The notes beneath the pieces are model-generated. The model ran no database searches and was not told the origin of the DNA. It was given only the letters and a program-made list of their open reading frames with translations. A DNA stretch of 38,447 nucleotides from Catenulisporales bacterium (lineage in GTDB: Bacteria; Actinomycetota; Actinomycetes; Streptomycetales; Catenulisporaceae): positions 1 through 38,447 of the forward strand of contig JAEKKI010000147.1 of assembly GCA_019510485.1 (NCBI GenBank), given 5' to 3'. The translations under genes were made by a program, and so were the position numbers. Positions 6,971 to 14,467 of this stretch are shown here, in pieces (position 1 is the first letter of the stretch; each line of letters begins with the position of its first letter).

Positions 6971-7006
6971 CGGGTAGACGGTAAGACGGGTAAGAGCAGG
7001 AAGACC

Positions 7007-7041
7007 GAGCGGCCGGGTGCGATGGAAGCACCCGGCCGCTC
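7007..7041. terminator. Bidirectional terminator hairpin
   Basis: GAGCGGCCGGGTGC (7007-7020) and GCACCCGGCCGCTC (7028-7041) form a perfect 14-bp stem with a 7-nt loop. It lies between the convergent cyclase-like gene (ending 6970) and rsbN (ending 7099), so it can serve both. Confidence 0.85.
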
Positions 7042-7098
7042 AGCTGTCCCGATCTCTACCGCGCAACCCCAACCATCAGAACCCAGAGGAGCCCGCGC

Positions 7099-8298
7099 TC
7101 AGTTCGGATTCGGATCCGTGGCCGGCGGCGGATTGTCGCTCGTCGGCCCGGTCGCCGGAGCGGTGTTCCCGATCGTGATCCCGATCGGCGGCAACCCGCT
7201 GAGCAGCGGCGGCACCGTGACCGTCGTACTCGTCGACCCCAGAGGCACCGACACGTGCAGCGTCGAGGGATCGCTGCTCGGCGTCCCCGGCGCGGTGCCG
7301 GTCGGATCGCCCTGGGTCCCGGGCGGCGAACCGGCCGCCGGCGGCCGCCGGCTCTCCGAGCCGCGCGGGTCGGCCGAGCCCGTGGGCGTCGGGGTCTGCG
7401 GCGGGTCCGGGTGCCGGGAGGACGAACTGCTCGTCGGATGCTGGTGCGCCGCGCGCTGCTTGTCGATGTTCGCGTGCGCCACGCCCATCCGTGCGTTCAG
7501 CGCGTTCATCAGCGCCACCAGGCGGCGGGCCTGGTCCTGGCTCTGCGGGGCGAGCAGCGTCTCCAGGTCGACGGCCTGCGGCTGGTAGGCGGTCAGGAAG
7601 TTCTGCAGGTTCGCCAGCGCGTCGGCGTTTCCGGACTCGGCCAGCGGCGCCAGCAGCTGCCCGGCGTCGTCCACGTCCCGATACAGGTTCTCCATGGTCT
7701 CGGCGACCAGCTTGCCGCTCTCGGTGCCGTCGACGGTGGAGTCCTGCCGGCCCAGGAGCTTGCGGATCTCCTCCAGGCGGGTCTTGGCCTGGCCCAGGTA
7801 CTGCTCGCCGCGCTCCAGGTCCGAGCCGGAGACCGACACGCGCATGTTCTCCAGGCTGCGCTTGACGCCGTACAGCGGGTCTCCCGGCAGTGCCGAGGAG
7901 GCCGCCCAGGCCACACCGCCCAGACCGCCGGAGAGCACGCCGACCGCGACGCTGCCGCCGATCAGCCGCCGGCGCCAGGGATTGCGGCCGCGGACCAGGA
8001 CGTCGCCGTCGCCGGGACCGTCACCGGAGCCGGGCGCGTCGGCGTTGAACAGGACCAGGAAGTCGCGCTGGAGCCGGGCGCCGAGCTCTTCCTTGAACTC
8101 CCGGCGCACCGCCGGGCCTCGGAAGCGGCCCTCCTCGATGACGCTCTCGACCACCCGCAGCATCAGGGCGATCTCCGGATCGGCCTTCTGCGGGGGGATC
8201 AGCGTGGCGACACCGGCGCCGTCCCGCGAGCTGTCGAGGCCGTCGAGCAGCCTGGCGAACTGCTCGGCCCGCTGACGCTCGCCGAATGCTGCGGCCAT
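7099..8298 (-). CDS. rsbN: RsbN-like membrane anti-sigma factor, DUF5667 domain
   Basis: A 399-residue protein directly downstream of bldN. In Streptomyces the gene in this position, rsbN, encodes a membrane-bound anti-sigma factor for BldN. The N-terminal cytoplasmic part (1-105) would carry sigma binding (EQFARLLDGLD, EEGRFRGPAVRREFKEEL). One membrane helix follows at about 111-134 (LIGGSVAVGVLSGGLGGVAW). The outside DUF5667 region spans about 138-270 (PGDPLYGVKRSLENMRVSVS). The last ~110 residues are rich in Pro, Ser, Thr and Gly and look disordered. The ATG at 8298 has GGAAGGGA upstream and gives the expected start; an in-frame start at 8361 lacks one. An ECF-type promoter at 8470-8498 suggests that BldN itself drives this gene. 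Confidence in the RsbN role rests on synteny plus architecture. Confidence 0.88.
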   Translation of the reverse strand: MAAAFGERQRAEQFARLLDGLDSSRDGAGVATLIPPQKADPEIALMLRVVESVIEEGRFRGPAVRREFKEELGARLQRDFLVLFNADAPGSGDGPGDGDVLVRGRNPWRRRLIGGSVAVGVLSGGLGGVAWAASSALPGDPLYGVKRSLENMRVSVSGSDLERGEQYLGQAKTRLEEIRKLLGRQDSTVDGTESGKLVAETMENLYRDVDDAGQLLAPLAESGNADALANLQNFLTAYQPQAVDLETLLAPQSQDQARRLVALMNALNARMGVAHANIDKQRAAHQHPTSSSSSRHPDPPQTPTPTGSADPRGSESRRPPAAGSPPGTQGDPTGTAPGTPSSDPSTLHVSVPLGSTSTTVTVPPLLSGLPPIGITIGNTAPATGPTSDNPPPATDPNPN

Positions 8299-8469
8299 GT
8301 GCCATCCCTTCCTGTTCCCGTACGCAGGAAGCGCCACCCGTCGCCCGGCGCTGCCCCACACGCAGTGTTAGACACCAACAGACGACAAAGGTTGTGCCCC
8401 CGGCTCGCACCGGCATGTTTTTCGGTCCCCGATTCACCCGTCAGAGTGAGTTGTTGGACCGCTACCGGG

Positions 8470-8498
8470 AAAACGAGCGCCCCAGTTTGCGGGTTACG
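8470..8498 (-). promoter_or_regulatory. ECF-type (probably BldN-dependent) promoter of rsbN
   Basis: On the minus strand CGTAAC (8498-8493) is followed after 17 nt by CGTTTT (8475-8470), about 170 bp before the rsbN ATG. GTAAC plus CGT is the general ECF promoter pattern, and it resembles the BldN consensus as I remember it from Streptomyces, where rsbN is a BldN target. The match is by eye only. Confidence 0.6.
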
Positions 8499-8535
8499 GC
8501 GTGTCCCGCATACGGGTGGTGCTGATTTAGGGGTA

Positions 8536-9402
8536 TTAGAGCGATTCGGCCGGCAGCAGCCGGGCCAGCGTGCGCACGGCCCGGTACTGGAGCGTCTTGA
8601 TCGCGCCCTCGTTCTTGCCCATGATGTCGGCCGTCTCGGCCACCGACAAGCCCTGCAGGAACCGCAGGGTGACGCACTCGCGCTGCTGGTCGTTGAGCCG
8701 GTGGACGGCGTCCAGCAGGGCCTCGTTGGACAGGTGCTCCAGCACCGAGTCCTCCGGGGACGCCTCGACCTCGTTGGAGTCGAGCATCTCCCCGGTGGAG
8801 ACCTCCATGCGGTGCCGGCTGGACTTGAAGTAGTCGGCGACCAGGTTGCGGGCGATGGTGACCAGCCAGGCCCCGAAGTCCCTGCCCTGCCAGCTGAACG
8901 TGGTGATGCGGCGCAGCGCGCGCACGAAGGTCTCGCTGGTGAGGTCCTCGGCCAGGGCGCGGGTGGAGACGCGGTAGTAGATGTACCGGAAGACGGTGTC
9001 GCAGTAGATGCGGTACAGCTCGCCGAAGGCGTCGGCGCTGCCCTCCTGGGCCAGCCGCACCAGGTGGACCATGGCCTCGGACTCGCCGTCGCCGGCCACC
9101 GGGCCGCCGGGGCGGTCGGCGGTGCCGGCACCGTGACCGCCGCCGGAGACGCCGCCGACGCCACCGGAACTCGCGCCGCCCCGTCCGGCCGCGTGCGCAC
9201 CGCCCACGCCCTCGCCGGCCACCGCCCGGATGGCCTCGCGCAGCATGAGCAGGCCGCGTGCCTGCGGGTCCAGCAGTGGCCCCGGCAGCGGCATGGGTAC
9301 GTGCGTGGACAGCACCTGCGTGGACAGCGACCCGGTGCGGGCGAACGGATCGCCCCCCACCTGTGCGCTGTAGCCGTTGAGTCCGTAGTTGTCCCGGTAC
9401 AC
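8536..9402 (-). CDS. bldN: ECF RNA polymerase sigma factor BldN
   Basis: A 288-residue sigma factor. Sigma region 2 spans about 113-190 (DAFGELYRIYCDTVFRYIYY, then AEDLTSETFVRALRRI and WQGRDFGAWLVTIARNLVAD). Region 4 spans about 225-284 (CVTLRFLQGLSVAETADIMG, then NEGAIKTLQYRAVRTLARLL). These blocks are nearly identical to Streptomyces BldN, the sigma factor needed for aerial hyphae through chaplin and rodlin expression. Residues 1-110 form a low-complexity Gly-rich extension, as in Streptomyces BldN, whose extension is removed by proteolysis. The GTG at 9402 has GGGAG just upstream, and the start MYRDN recalls MYPHV in Streptomyces. The partner anti-sigma gene follows 237 bp downstream on the same strand. 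Confidence 0.95.
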   Translation of the reverse strand: MYRDNYGLNGYSAQVGGDPFARTGSLSTQVLSTHVPMPLPGPLLDPQARGLLMLREAIRAVAGEGVGGAHAAGRGGASSGGVGGVSGGGHGAGTADRPGGPVAGDGESEAMVHLVRLAQEGSADAFGELYRIYCDTVFRYIYYRVSTRALAEDLTSETFVRALRRITTFSWQGRDFGAWLVTIARNLVADYFKSSRHRMEVSTGEMLDSNEVEASPEDSVLEHLSNEALLDAVHRLNDQQRECVTLRFLQGLSVAETADIMGKNEGAIKTLQYRAVRTLARLLPAESL

Positions 9403-9721
9403 GTGTCTCCCGTGGCTCGGTTCTTAGCGGGCCGAATGCTCGTGAGAAGCCGTCGGTTGCAGAGTGTTCCGACTCGATCACCGATAGTAGAGTTCACCAT
9501 CGTACGGAATGAGTGTGGACCCGTGCGGGTGATTCCGGCTATTGCACCCCGAGGAAACGCCTTCATGGCGCGGAAGTCCGGTGGAGGTCCGCTGAGCGGA
9601 CGACGGTCGTCCGCTGGACTTTTGAGGACTTCAAGGGGTTACCACAAGCTTTCGCAGAGGACTTCCAGAAGGTGGAAGGGCTTTGCGGCTATATGCGCGC
9701 GGTGAATTCGCACGATCGCAT
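9403..9721. other. bldN upstream region
   Basis: 319 bp between the end of the HAD gene and the bldN start, so it should hold the bldN promoter. I found two palindromic elements: ACCCG-TG-CGGGT at 9519-9530 and the larger one at 9588-9615. I could not place a convincing BldD box or -10/-35 pair. Open frames here are shadows. Confidence 0.6.
9588..9615. repeat. Nested palindrome upstream of bldN
   Basis: AGCGGACGAC (9595-9604) and GTCGTCCGCT (9606-9615) form a 21-bp palindrome with one central base. TCCGCT at 9588-9593 can instead pair with AGCGGA at 9595-9600, so two hairpins are mutually exclusive. It may be the terminator of the HAD gene (107 bp past its stop) or an operator for bldN. Confidence 0.55.
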
Positions 9722-10537
9722 TCAGTCGCGCTCCCCGGCCCAGTGCACGGCGGCCGCGGCCGCGCCGGCCGCCACCGCCCCGACCGCCGCGGCCCCGGCC
9801 ACCGGCAGCCCCACTCCGGCGCGCCGGGTGCCGCGGTAGTCGACGATCGCCCAGCCGTTGTTCCGTGCGTGCCGGCGCAGGCCCCGGTCCGGGTTCACCG
9901 CGACCGGATGGCCGACCAGCGACAGCAGCGGCAGGTCGTTCGCCGAGTCGCTGTAGGCGTAGCTGTGGGCCAGGTTCAGGCCGCGCTCGCGGGCCAGCCG
10001 GGCCACCTGGCGGGCCTTGTCCGGGCCGTGCAGCAGCGGGCCGGCGATGCGGCCGGTGTAGACGCCGTCCACCGATTCCGGCCTGGTCCCCAGCGCCCCG
10101 GTCAGCCCCAGCCGCGCCGCGATCACCTCGGCCAGCTCGATCGGCGCGGCCGTGACCAGCCACACCTCCTTGCCGGTGAGCAGGTGCGCCTCGCTGAGCG
10201 CCCGGGTCCCGGGCCAGATCTTGTCGGCCAGGTAGTCGTCGTAGACCGCCTCGCAGATCTTCTGCATCCGGGTCACCTCGTGGCCCCGGACGAAGTCCAG
10301 GGCGTGCTCCTGCACGTCGTCCAGCAGTCCGGACTGCTCGCCGAAGACCCGGAAGCGGACCTGGCGCAGGGCGTGCCCGGCGATCTGGAGCCGGCTCACC
10401 ATGCCGTGCGCGGTCAGGCCGCGGGCCAGGTGGAACAGCGAAGCACCCTGCACCAGAGTGTTGTCCAGGTCGAAGAACGCGCCGGCGCGCACAGCCAACG
10501 CCGACGCTGACACTGCGCCTGTTGCTTCGGTGCCCAT
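9722..10537 (-). CDS. HAD-IB family hydrolase (SerB-like phosphatase)
   Basis: A 271-residue haloacid-dehalogenase-fold phosphatase of subclass IB. Motif I is FFDLDNTLV with nucleophile D23 and acid/base D25. Motif II is in WLVTAAP, the motif III lysine is in HGPDKARQV, and motif IV is YSDSANDLPLL. The cap inserted after motif I is helical, as in phosphoserine phosphatase-like enzymes. Relatives annotated TIGR01490 act on small phosphorylated metabolites, but the substrate is not set by these motifs. The C-terminal ~30 residues (VGLPVAGAAAVGAVAAGAAA) are hydrophobic and could touch the membrane. The ATG at 10537 is preceded by TAGGGT seven bases upstream on its own strand and by no ribosome binding site, so it is probably leaderless. 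It is divergent from the glutaredoxin gene. Confidence 0.88.
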   Translation of the reverse strand: MGTEATGAVSASALAVRAGAFFDLDNTLVQGASLFHLARGLTAHGMVSRLQIAGHALRQVRFRVFGEQSGLLDDVQEHALDFVRGHEVTRMQKICEAVYDDYLADKIWPGTRALSEAHLLTGKEVWLVTAAPIELAEVIAARLGLTGALGTRPESVDGVYTGRIAGPLLHGPDKARQVARLARERGLNLAHSYAYSDSANDLPLLSLVGHPVAVNPDRGLRRHARNNGWAIVDYRGTRRAGVGLPVAGAAAVGAVAAGAAAAAVHWAGERD

Positions 10538-10605
10538 GGCGCCAACCCTAAGCCCTGAGCGTGACGGATAGATGTCCTCTCGGTGTTCTCCGTACGCTTT
10601 CGTGT
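10538..10605. promoter_or_regulatory. Divergent leaderless promoter pair
   Basis: Only 68 bp separate two divergent starts. On the minus strand TAGGGT (10550-10545) ends 7 nt before the ATG at 10537. On the plus strand TACGCT (10593-10598) ends 7 nt before the GTG at 10606. Both fit TANNNT, and neither gene has a Shine-Dalgarno sequence, so both mRNAs probably start at the initiation codon. Confidence 0.5.
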
Positions 10606-10905
10606 GTGATCCGACTTTTCAAGCGCCCCGGCGGCGGCGCGACCGCACCCGTGACCGTGACCCTGGTCGGCAAGCCCGGCTGCCACCTGTGCGACGACGC
10701 CCGGGCCGTGGTGCGCCGGGTCGCCGCCGAGACCGGCGCCGAGGTCGAGGAGCTGGACATCACGGCCGAGGACTTCGATCCGGACCTCAAGGCGGAGTAC
10801 TGGGAGCAGATCCCCGTGACCCTGGTCAACGGCGCGCGCCACGACTTCTGGCGGGTCGACGCCGAGCGGCTGCGCAAGGCGATCACGGCGGCCGCGCGCC
10901 GCTGA
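10606..10905 (+). CDS. Glutaredoxin-like (DUF836) thiol protein
   Basis: A 99-residue thioredoxin-fold protein with the redox motif CHLC (C26, C29) in LVGKPGCHLCDDARAVV. The cis-proline region is QIPVTLVNGARHD. This is the small actinobacterial glutaredoxin family found beside rex and hemA in many genomes. It may reduce disulfides using mycothiol or thioredoxin reductase; no enzyme data are implied here. The GTG at 10606 is preferred because the recognisable protein begins there and a -10 hexamer sits seven bases upstream. The in-frame GTG at 10561 would add 15 residues that do not resemble the family. Its place just ahead of the redox sensor gene rex suggests a shared redox theme. Confidence 0.85.
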   Translation: MIRLFKRPGGGATAPVTVTLVGKPGCHLCDDARAVVRRVAAETGAEVEELDITAEDFDPDLKAEYWEQIPVTLVNGARHDFWRVDAERLRKAITAAARR

Positions 10906-11029
10906 TCCGCATGTGAAGGGCAGGTGAACGACAGGTGAGCCACAGCACTCCACACCCGCTTCGGTAACTTTTCAGCCGTCAGTTCTCCCGACAAAACGGA
11001 CATCGCGCCATGGGGTGACCGAAGAGACT

Positions 11030-11058
11030 TTGTGCGCGCGTTCACAAACGCCTATCGT
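11030..11058 (+). promoter_or_regulatory. Rex operator overlapping the rex promoter
   Basis: TTGTGCGCGCGTTCACAA (11030-11047) matches the Streptomyces Rex operator consensus TTGTGAANNNNTTCACAA at 16 of 18 places, counting the free centre. TTGTGC can serve as -35 and TATCGT (11053-11058) as -10 with 17-nt spacing, so bound Rex would block RNA polymerase. Rex releases DNA when NADH/NAD+ rises, giving autoregulated control of rex-hemACD. Confidence 0.88.
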
Positions 11059-11188
11059 GCTAGTCCAGAGGGGCAAGCGCGCGGATGCGCGCCGACCCCT
11101 CGCGCGAGCAGCATTTGCCAGGGCACCGGACACGGGCCCCAGACAGCGGCCGCGGATCCTCCCAGCCGGGAGGGCAGATCCACAGCGC

Positions 11189-11256
11189 AGCACAGATTCT
11201 TCAGCAGCACAGATCCTTCAGCAGCACAGATCCTTCAGCAGTACAGATCCTTCAGC
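11189..11256 (+). repeat. Four tandem 17-bp repeats in the rex leader
   Basis: Four head-to-tail 17-bp units start at 11189, 11206, 11223 and 11240. The consensus is AGCACAGATCCTTCAGC; unit 1 has T for C at position 10 and unit 4 has T for C at position 3. They lie in the ~230-nt untranslated leader between the Rex operator promoter and the rex start. They are not palindromic. In one frame they would encode a repetitive peptide, but no start signal supports that. Confidence 0.9.
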
Positions 11257-11295
11257 ACGACGGCAACGCCGAGCGCGAACGCGATGAGGAGCAGC

Positions 11296-12183
11296 GTGGC
11301 CAGCACGAGCAGCAACGCGTCGGGCGGCACCGGTCCGGACTCCCGTTCCGGGAACGGCGCCTCGCTGCGCTCCGCGCGGCAGGGCATCCCGGAGGCCACC
11401 GTCGCGCGGCTGCCGGTCTATCTGCGAGCCTTGATCAGCATGCAGGAGCGCGGGATCGTCACCGTCTCCAGCGAGGAGCTGGCCGTCTCGGCCGGGGTCA
11501 ATTCGGCCAAGCTCCGCAAGGACTTCTCCTACCTCGGCTCCTACGGCACCCGCGGGGTCGGCTACGAGGTCTCGTTCCTGGTCTACCAGATCTCCCGCGA
11601 GCTGGGCCTGACCCAGGACTGGGCGGTGGCCATCGTCGGCATCGGCAACCTGGGCCACGCCCTGGCCAACTACGGCGGCTTCGCCTCCCGCGGCTTCCGG
11701 GTCGCGGCGCTGTTCGACGCCGACCCGGCGCTGACCGGCTCGGTGGTGGCCGGGGTGCGGGTCCGGCACACCGACGAGCTGGAGGCGGCGATCCGGGCGC
11801 TGCGGATCTCGATCTTCGTGATCGCGACCCCGGCGCCGGCCGCCCAGGCCGTCGCCGACCGCCTGGTGGCCGCCGGGATCACCTCGATCCTGAACTTCGC
11901 ACCGGTGGTGCTGAACGTGCCCGAGGGCGTGGACGTGCGCAAGGTGGACCTGTCCATCGAGCTGCAGATCCTCGCCTTCCATGAGCAGCGCAAAGGCGGG
12001 CACGCGCTGCCGCAGGCCGGAAATGTGAAAAGCGATGGGAGCCGCGGCGCGAGCACGAGCGCCACAGCGGGATCGGACACCGGCCCTCGCGCCGGCGCCG
12101 GATCCGCCGCCGCGCCCGCCGCCGCCCACACCGCCGGCCGGTCCCTGGACGCCTCCCTGATCGACACCGGGATCCCCTCGTGA
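11296..12183 (+). CDS. rex: Redox-sensing transcriptional repressor Rex
   Basis: A 295-residue repressor. The N-terminal winged helix (about 30-90) includes the DNA-contact block GVNSAKLRKDFSYLGSYGTR. The Rossmann NAD(H) domain starts VAIVGIGNLGHAL (about 111-123) and ends with VPEGVDVRKVDLSIELQILA, the domain-swapped helix of the dimer. The first 28 and last ~45 residues are low-complexity and variable. The GTG at 11296 is chosen because AGGAG ends four bases before it and the start MAST resembles Streptomyces Rex; ATG 11284 is a close alternative. Upstream in-frame codons back to 11032 run through the operator and tandem repeats and are untranslated leader. The stop codon overlaps the hemA start by 4 bp, so rex and hemA are in one operon. 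Confidence 0.95.
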   Translation: MASTSSNASGGTGPDSRSGNGASLRSARQGIPEATVARLPVYLRALISMQERGIVTVSSEELAVSAGVNSAKLRKDFSYLGSYGTRGVGYEVSFLVYQISRELGLTQDWAVAIVGIGNLGHALANYGGFASRGFRVAALFDADPALTGSVVAGVRVRHTDELEAAIRALRISIFVIATPAPAAQAVADRLVAAGITSILNFAPVVLNVPEGVDVRKVDLSIELQILAFHEQRKGGHALPQAGNVKSDGSRGASTSATAGSDTGPRAGAGSAAAPAAAHTAGRSLDASLIDTGIPS

Positions 12184-13508
12184 GCCTTCTAGCCGTAGGA
12201 CTGTCGCACCGGTCCGCACCCCACGCGCTGCTGGAGCGCGCCGTGCTGAGCACCGACCGCACTGAGAAGCTGCTGGCCGACCTGGCCGCCTCCCCGAACG
12301 TGCACGAGGCCGCGGCGCTGGCCACCTGCAACCGCATCGAGGTCTACGCCGGCGTCGACAAGTTCCACGCCGCCGTGACCGAGGTCATCGAGCTGTTGGC
12401 GGTCCATACCGGGATAGCGCAGGCCGAGCTGACCCCGCATCTGTACGTGCACTACGACGGCCGCGCCGTCCAGCACCTGTTCGCCGTCGCCTGCGGCCTG
12501 GACTCGATGGTCGTCGGCGAGCCGCAGATCCTGGGCCAGATCCGCACCGCGCTGGCCGCGGCCCAGGAGCACGGCACCGCCGGCCGCTCGCTCAACGACC
12601 TGGTGCAGCAGGCGCTGCGGGTCGGCAAGCGCGCCCACAGTGAGACCGGGCTGGACCGGGCCGGGCAGTCCGTGGTGTCGGTGGCGCTGGACGCCGCCTA
12701 CCGCGGGCTCGGCGTCGAGGGCCCGGCGGGTCTGCGGGTCCTGATCGTCGGCGCCGGCTCCATGGCCGCGCTGGCCGCCGCGTCACTGAATCGGGCCGGC
12801 GTCCGTCACATGGTCGTGGCGAACAGGACGCATGAGCGCGCCGAGCACCTGGCGGCGCAGTACGGGGCCGTGGCGACGCCGATCGGCGAGCTGGTGCCGG
12901 TGCTGGGGGAGACCGATCTGGTGGTGGCCTGCACCGGGGCGCCCGGCTACGTGATCACCGCCGAGATGCTGAGCCGCGCCGCGCACCGGCATCCGCTGGC
13001 GCTGGTGGACCTGGCGCTGCCGCGCGACGTCGACCCGGCGGCGCGCGAGCTGCCCGGCGTGCACGTCGTGGACCTGGAGCGGGTCGCCCAGGACGGCAGT
13101 GCGCAGGCGGCCGGGGCCGCGCAGGAGATCGCCGCGGTCGGGGAGATGGTGCTCGCCGAGGTCGAGGCCTACGCCGCCGCCCAGCGCGCGGAGGCCGTCG
13201 TGCCGACCGTCGCGGCGCTGCGGGTGATGGCCGCCGACGTGGTCCGCGCCGAGCTGGAGCGGCTGCGCGGGAAGACCCCGGGCCTGACCGACAAGGACCG
13301 CGCCGAGGTCGAGCAGACCGTGCGGCGCGTCGTCGACAAGCTTCTGCACGTGCCCACGGTGCGCGTGAAGCAACTCGCCGGCGCCCCCGGCGGGTCCTCC
13401 TACGCCGAGGCGCTGCGCGAGCTCTTCGGCCTCGACCCGGCCTCGGTGGAGGCTGTCAGCGCGGCGGACACCGCGGGCCCGACGAACAACACAGAGGTGC
13501 GAGCATGA
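12180..13508 (+). CDS. hemA: Glutamyl-tRNA reductase
   Basis: A 442-residue enzyme that reduces glutamyl-tRNA(Glu) with NADPH to glutamate-1-semialdehyde, the first committed step of C5-pathway tetrapyrrole synthesis. The catalytic cysteine is C50 in ATCNRIEVYAG. The substrate domain includes VACGLDSMVVGEPQILGQ (about 102-119). The NADPH-binding start is VLIVGAGSMAALAAASL (about 187-203). A C-terminal dimerisation helix region follows (AEVEQTVRRVVDKLLHVPTV). The GTG start overlaps the rex stop (GTGA), so it is likely translated by coupling. Length and motifs are normal for the family. Its place under the Rex operator means heme supply should follow the NADH/NAD+ state, as reported for S. coelicolor. 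Confidence 0.97.
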   Translation: MSLLAVGLSHRSAPHALLERAVLSTDRTEKLLADLAASPNVHEAAALATCNRIEVYAGVDKFHAAVTEVIELLAVHTGIAQAELTPHLYVHYDGRAVQHLFAVACGLDSMVVGEPQILGQIRTALAAAQEHGTAGRSLNDLVQQALRVGKRAHSETGLDRAGQSVVSVALDAAYRGLGVEGPAGLRVLIVGAGSMAALAAASLNRAGVRHMVVANRTHERAEHLAAQYGAVATPIGELVPVLGETDLVVACTGAPGYVITAEMLSRAAHRHPLALVDLALPRDVDPAARELPGVHVVDLERVAQDGSAQAAGAAQEIAAVGEMVLAEVEAYAAAQRAEAVVPTVAALRVMAADVVRAELERLRGKTPGLTDKDRAEVEQTVRRVVDKLLHVPTVRVKQLAGAPGGSSYAEALRELFGLDPASVEAVSAADTAGPTNNTEVRA

Positions 13509-14467
13509 GCGGGAGTCCGGCGCATAGCGGACCGCCTGCCGCCGGTTCCCGGCAGGCCCGGCGGGCGCTGCGGCTCGGGACCCGGGCCAGCGCCCTGGCC
13601 CTGGCCCAGTCCGGGATGGTCGCCGCGGCCCTGACCGCGGCCACCGGCCGGGCCGTGGAGCTGGTCCACATCACGACCTACGGCGACACTTCGCGCGAGT
13701 CGCTCGCGCGGATCGGCGGCACGGGCGTGTTCGTCAACGCCCTGCGGGACGCGCTGCTCGCCGGGGAGATCGACTTCGCGGTGCACTCGCTGAAGGACCT
13801 GCCGACGGCCGAGCCCGAAGGGCTGCGGCTGGCGGCGGTGACCGAGCGGGCCGCGGTGAACGACGTGCTGGTCGCCCGCGACGGGCTGAAGCTGGCCGAC
13901 CTGCCGCCCGGGGCGAAGGTCGGCACCGGCGCCGCGCGGCGGATGGCGCTGCTGCGGATGCTGCGGCCGGACCTGGACGTCGTGCCGATCCGCGGCAATG
14001 TCGACACCCGTGTGAACTATGTGCGCTCCGGCAAGCTGGACGCGGTGGTGGTCGCGCTGGCGGGCCTGCAGCGGCTGGGCCGCGACGACGAGGCCACCGA
14101 GGTCCTGGGGGTGGATGTGATGCTGCCCTCGCCCGGACAGGGCGCGCTGGCGGTGGAGTGCCGCGACGACGATCTGGTGCCGCTCCTGGCGGTCCTGGAC
14201 GCGCCGCTGACCAGGGCCGCGGTGACCGCCGAGCGCACCATGCTGGCGGTGCTGGAGGCCGGCTGCTCGGCTCCGGTGGGTGGTCACGCGGTCGCCGTCG
14301 ATGACAAGGTTTTGTCGCTCACCGGCCTGGTTGCTACGGTCAGCGGGTCTCGCAGCCTGCGCCTGCAGGAAACGGGGCCGGTCGCCGAGCCCGAGGCGCT
14401 GGGGCGACGGCTGGCCGAGCGGCTCTTGGCCGAGGGAGCGGGTTCGCTGATGGAGGCCGACGCATGA
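13505..14467 (+). CDS. hemC: Hydroxymethylbilane synthase (porphobilinogen deaminase)
   Basis: A 320-residue enzyme that joins four porphobilinogen units into hydroxymethylbilane. It starts with the family motif LRLGTRASALALAQSG (about 22-37). It has the substrate motif FAVHSLKDLPT (about 91-101) and the dipyrromethane cofactor cysteine C254 in EAGCSAPVGGHA. GARRMALLRMLRPDLDVVPI (the loop with active-site arginines) and IRGNVDTRV are also intact. The ATG overlaps the hemA stop by 4 bp (ATGA), and its own stop overlaps the hemD start by 4 bp. The first ~20 residues form a short variable tail. No anomalies are seen. Confidence 0.97.
   Translation: MSGSPAHSGPPAAGSRQARRALRLGTRASALALAQSGMVAAALTAATGRAVELVHITTYGDTSRESLARIGGTGVFVNALRDALLAGEIDFAVHSLKDLPTAEPEGLRLAAVTERAAVNDVLVARDGLKLADLPPGAKVGTGAARRMALLRMLRPDLDVVPIRGNVDTRVNYVRSGKLDAVVVALAGLQRLGRDDEATEVLGVDVMLPSPGQGALAVECRDDDLVPLLAVLDAPLTRAAVTAERTMLAVLEAGCSAPVGGHAVAVDDKVLSLTGLVATVSGSRSLRLQETGPVAEPEALGRRLAERLLAEGAGSLMEADA

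Noticed and set aside
9519-9530. BldD operator upstream of bldN
   Set aside because: ACCCG-TG-CGGGT is a palindrome, but its half-site spacing does not fit the BldD box as I remember it.
7255-9705. Plus-strand open frame of 816 codons opposite rsbN and bldN
   Set aside because: It spans two well-supported genes on the other strand and the gap between them, with Gly/Arg/Val-saturated composition. It is a shadow.
10561-10605. Earlier GTG start for the glutaredoxin
   Set aside because: The added residues do not resemble the family, and the -10 element TACGCT would then be inside the gene.
11189-11256. CRISPR-like array
   Set aside because: The 17-bp units are contiguous with no spacers, and there are no cas genes. 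This is a simple tandem repeat.
11032-11295. N-terminal extension of Rex from the start at 11032
   Set aside because: The extension would begin inside the Rex operator and read through the tandem repeats. The family protein begins near 11296, where AGGAG is present.
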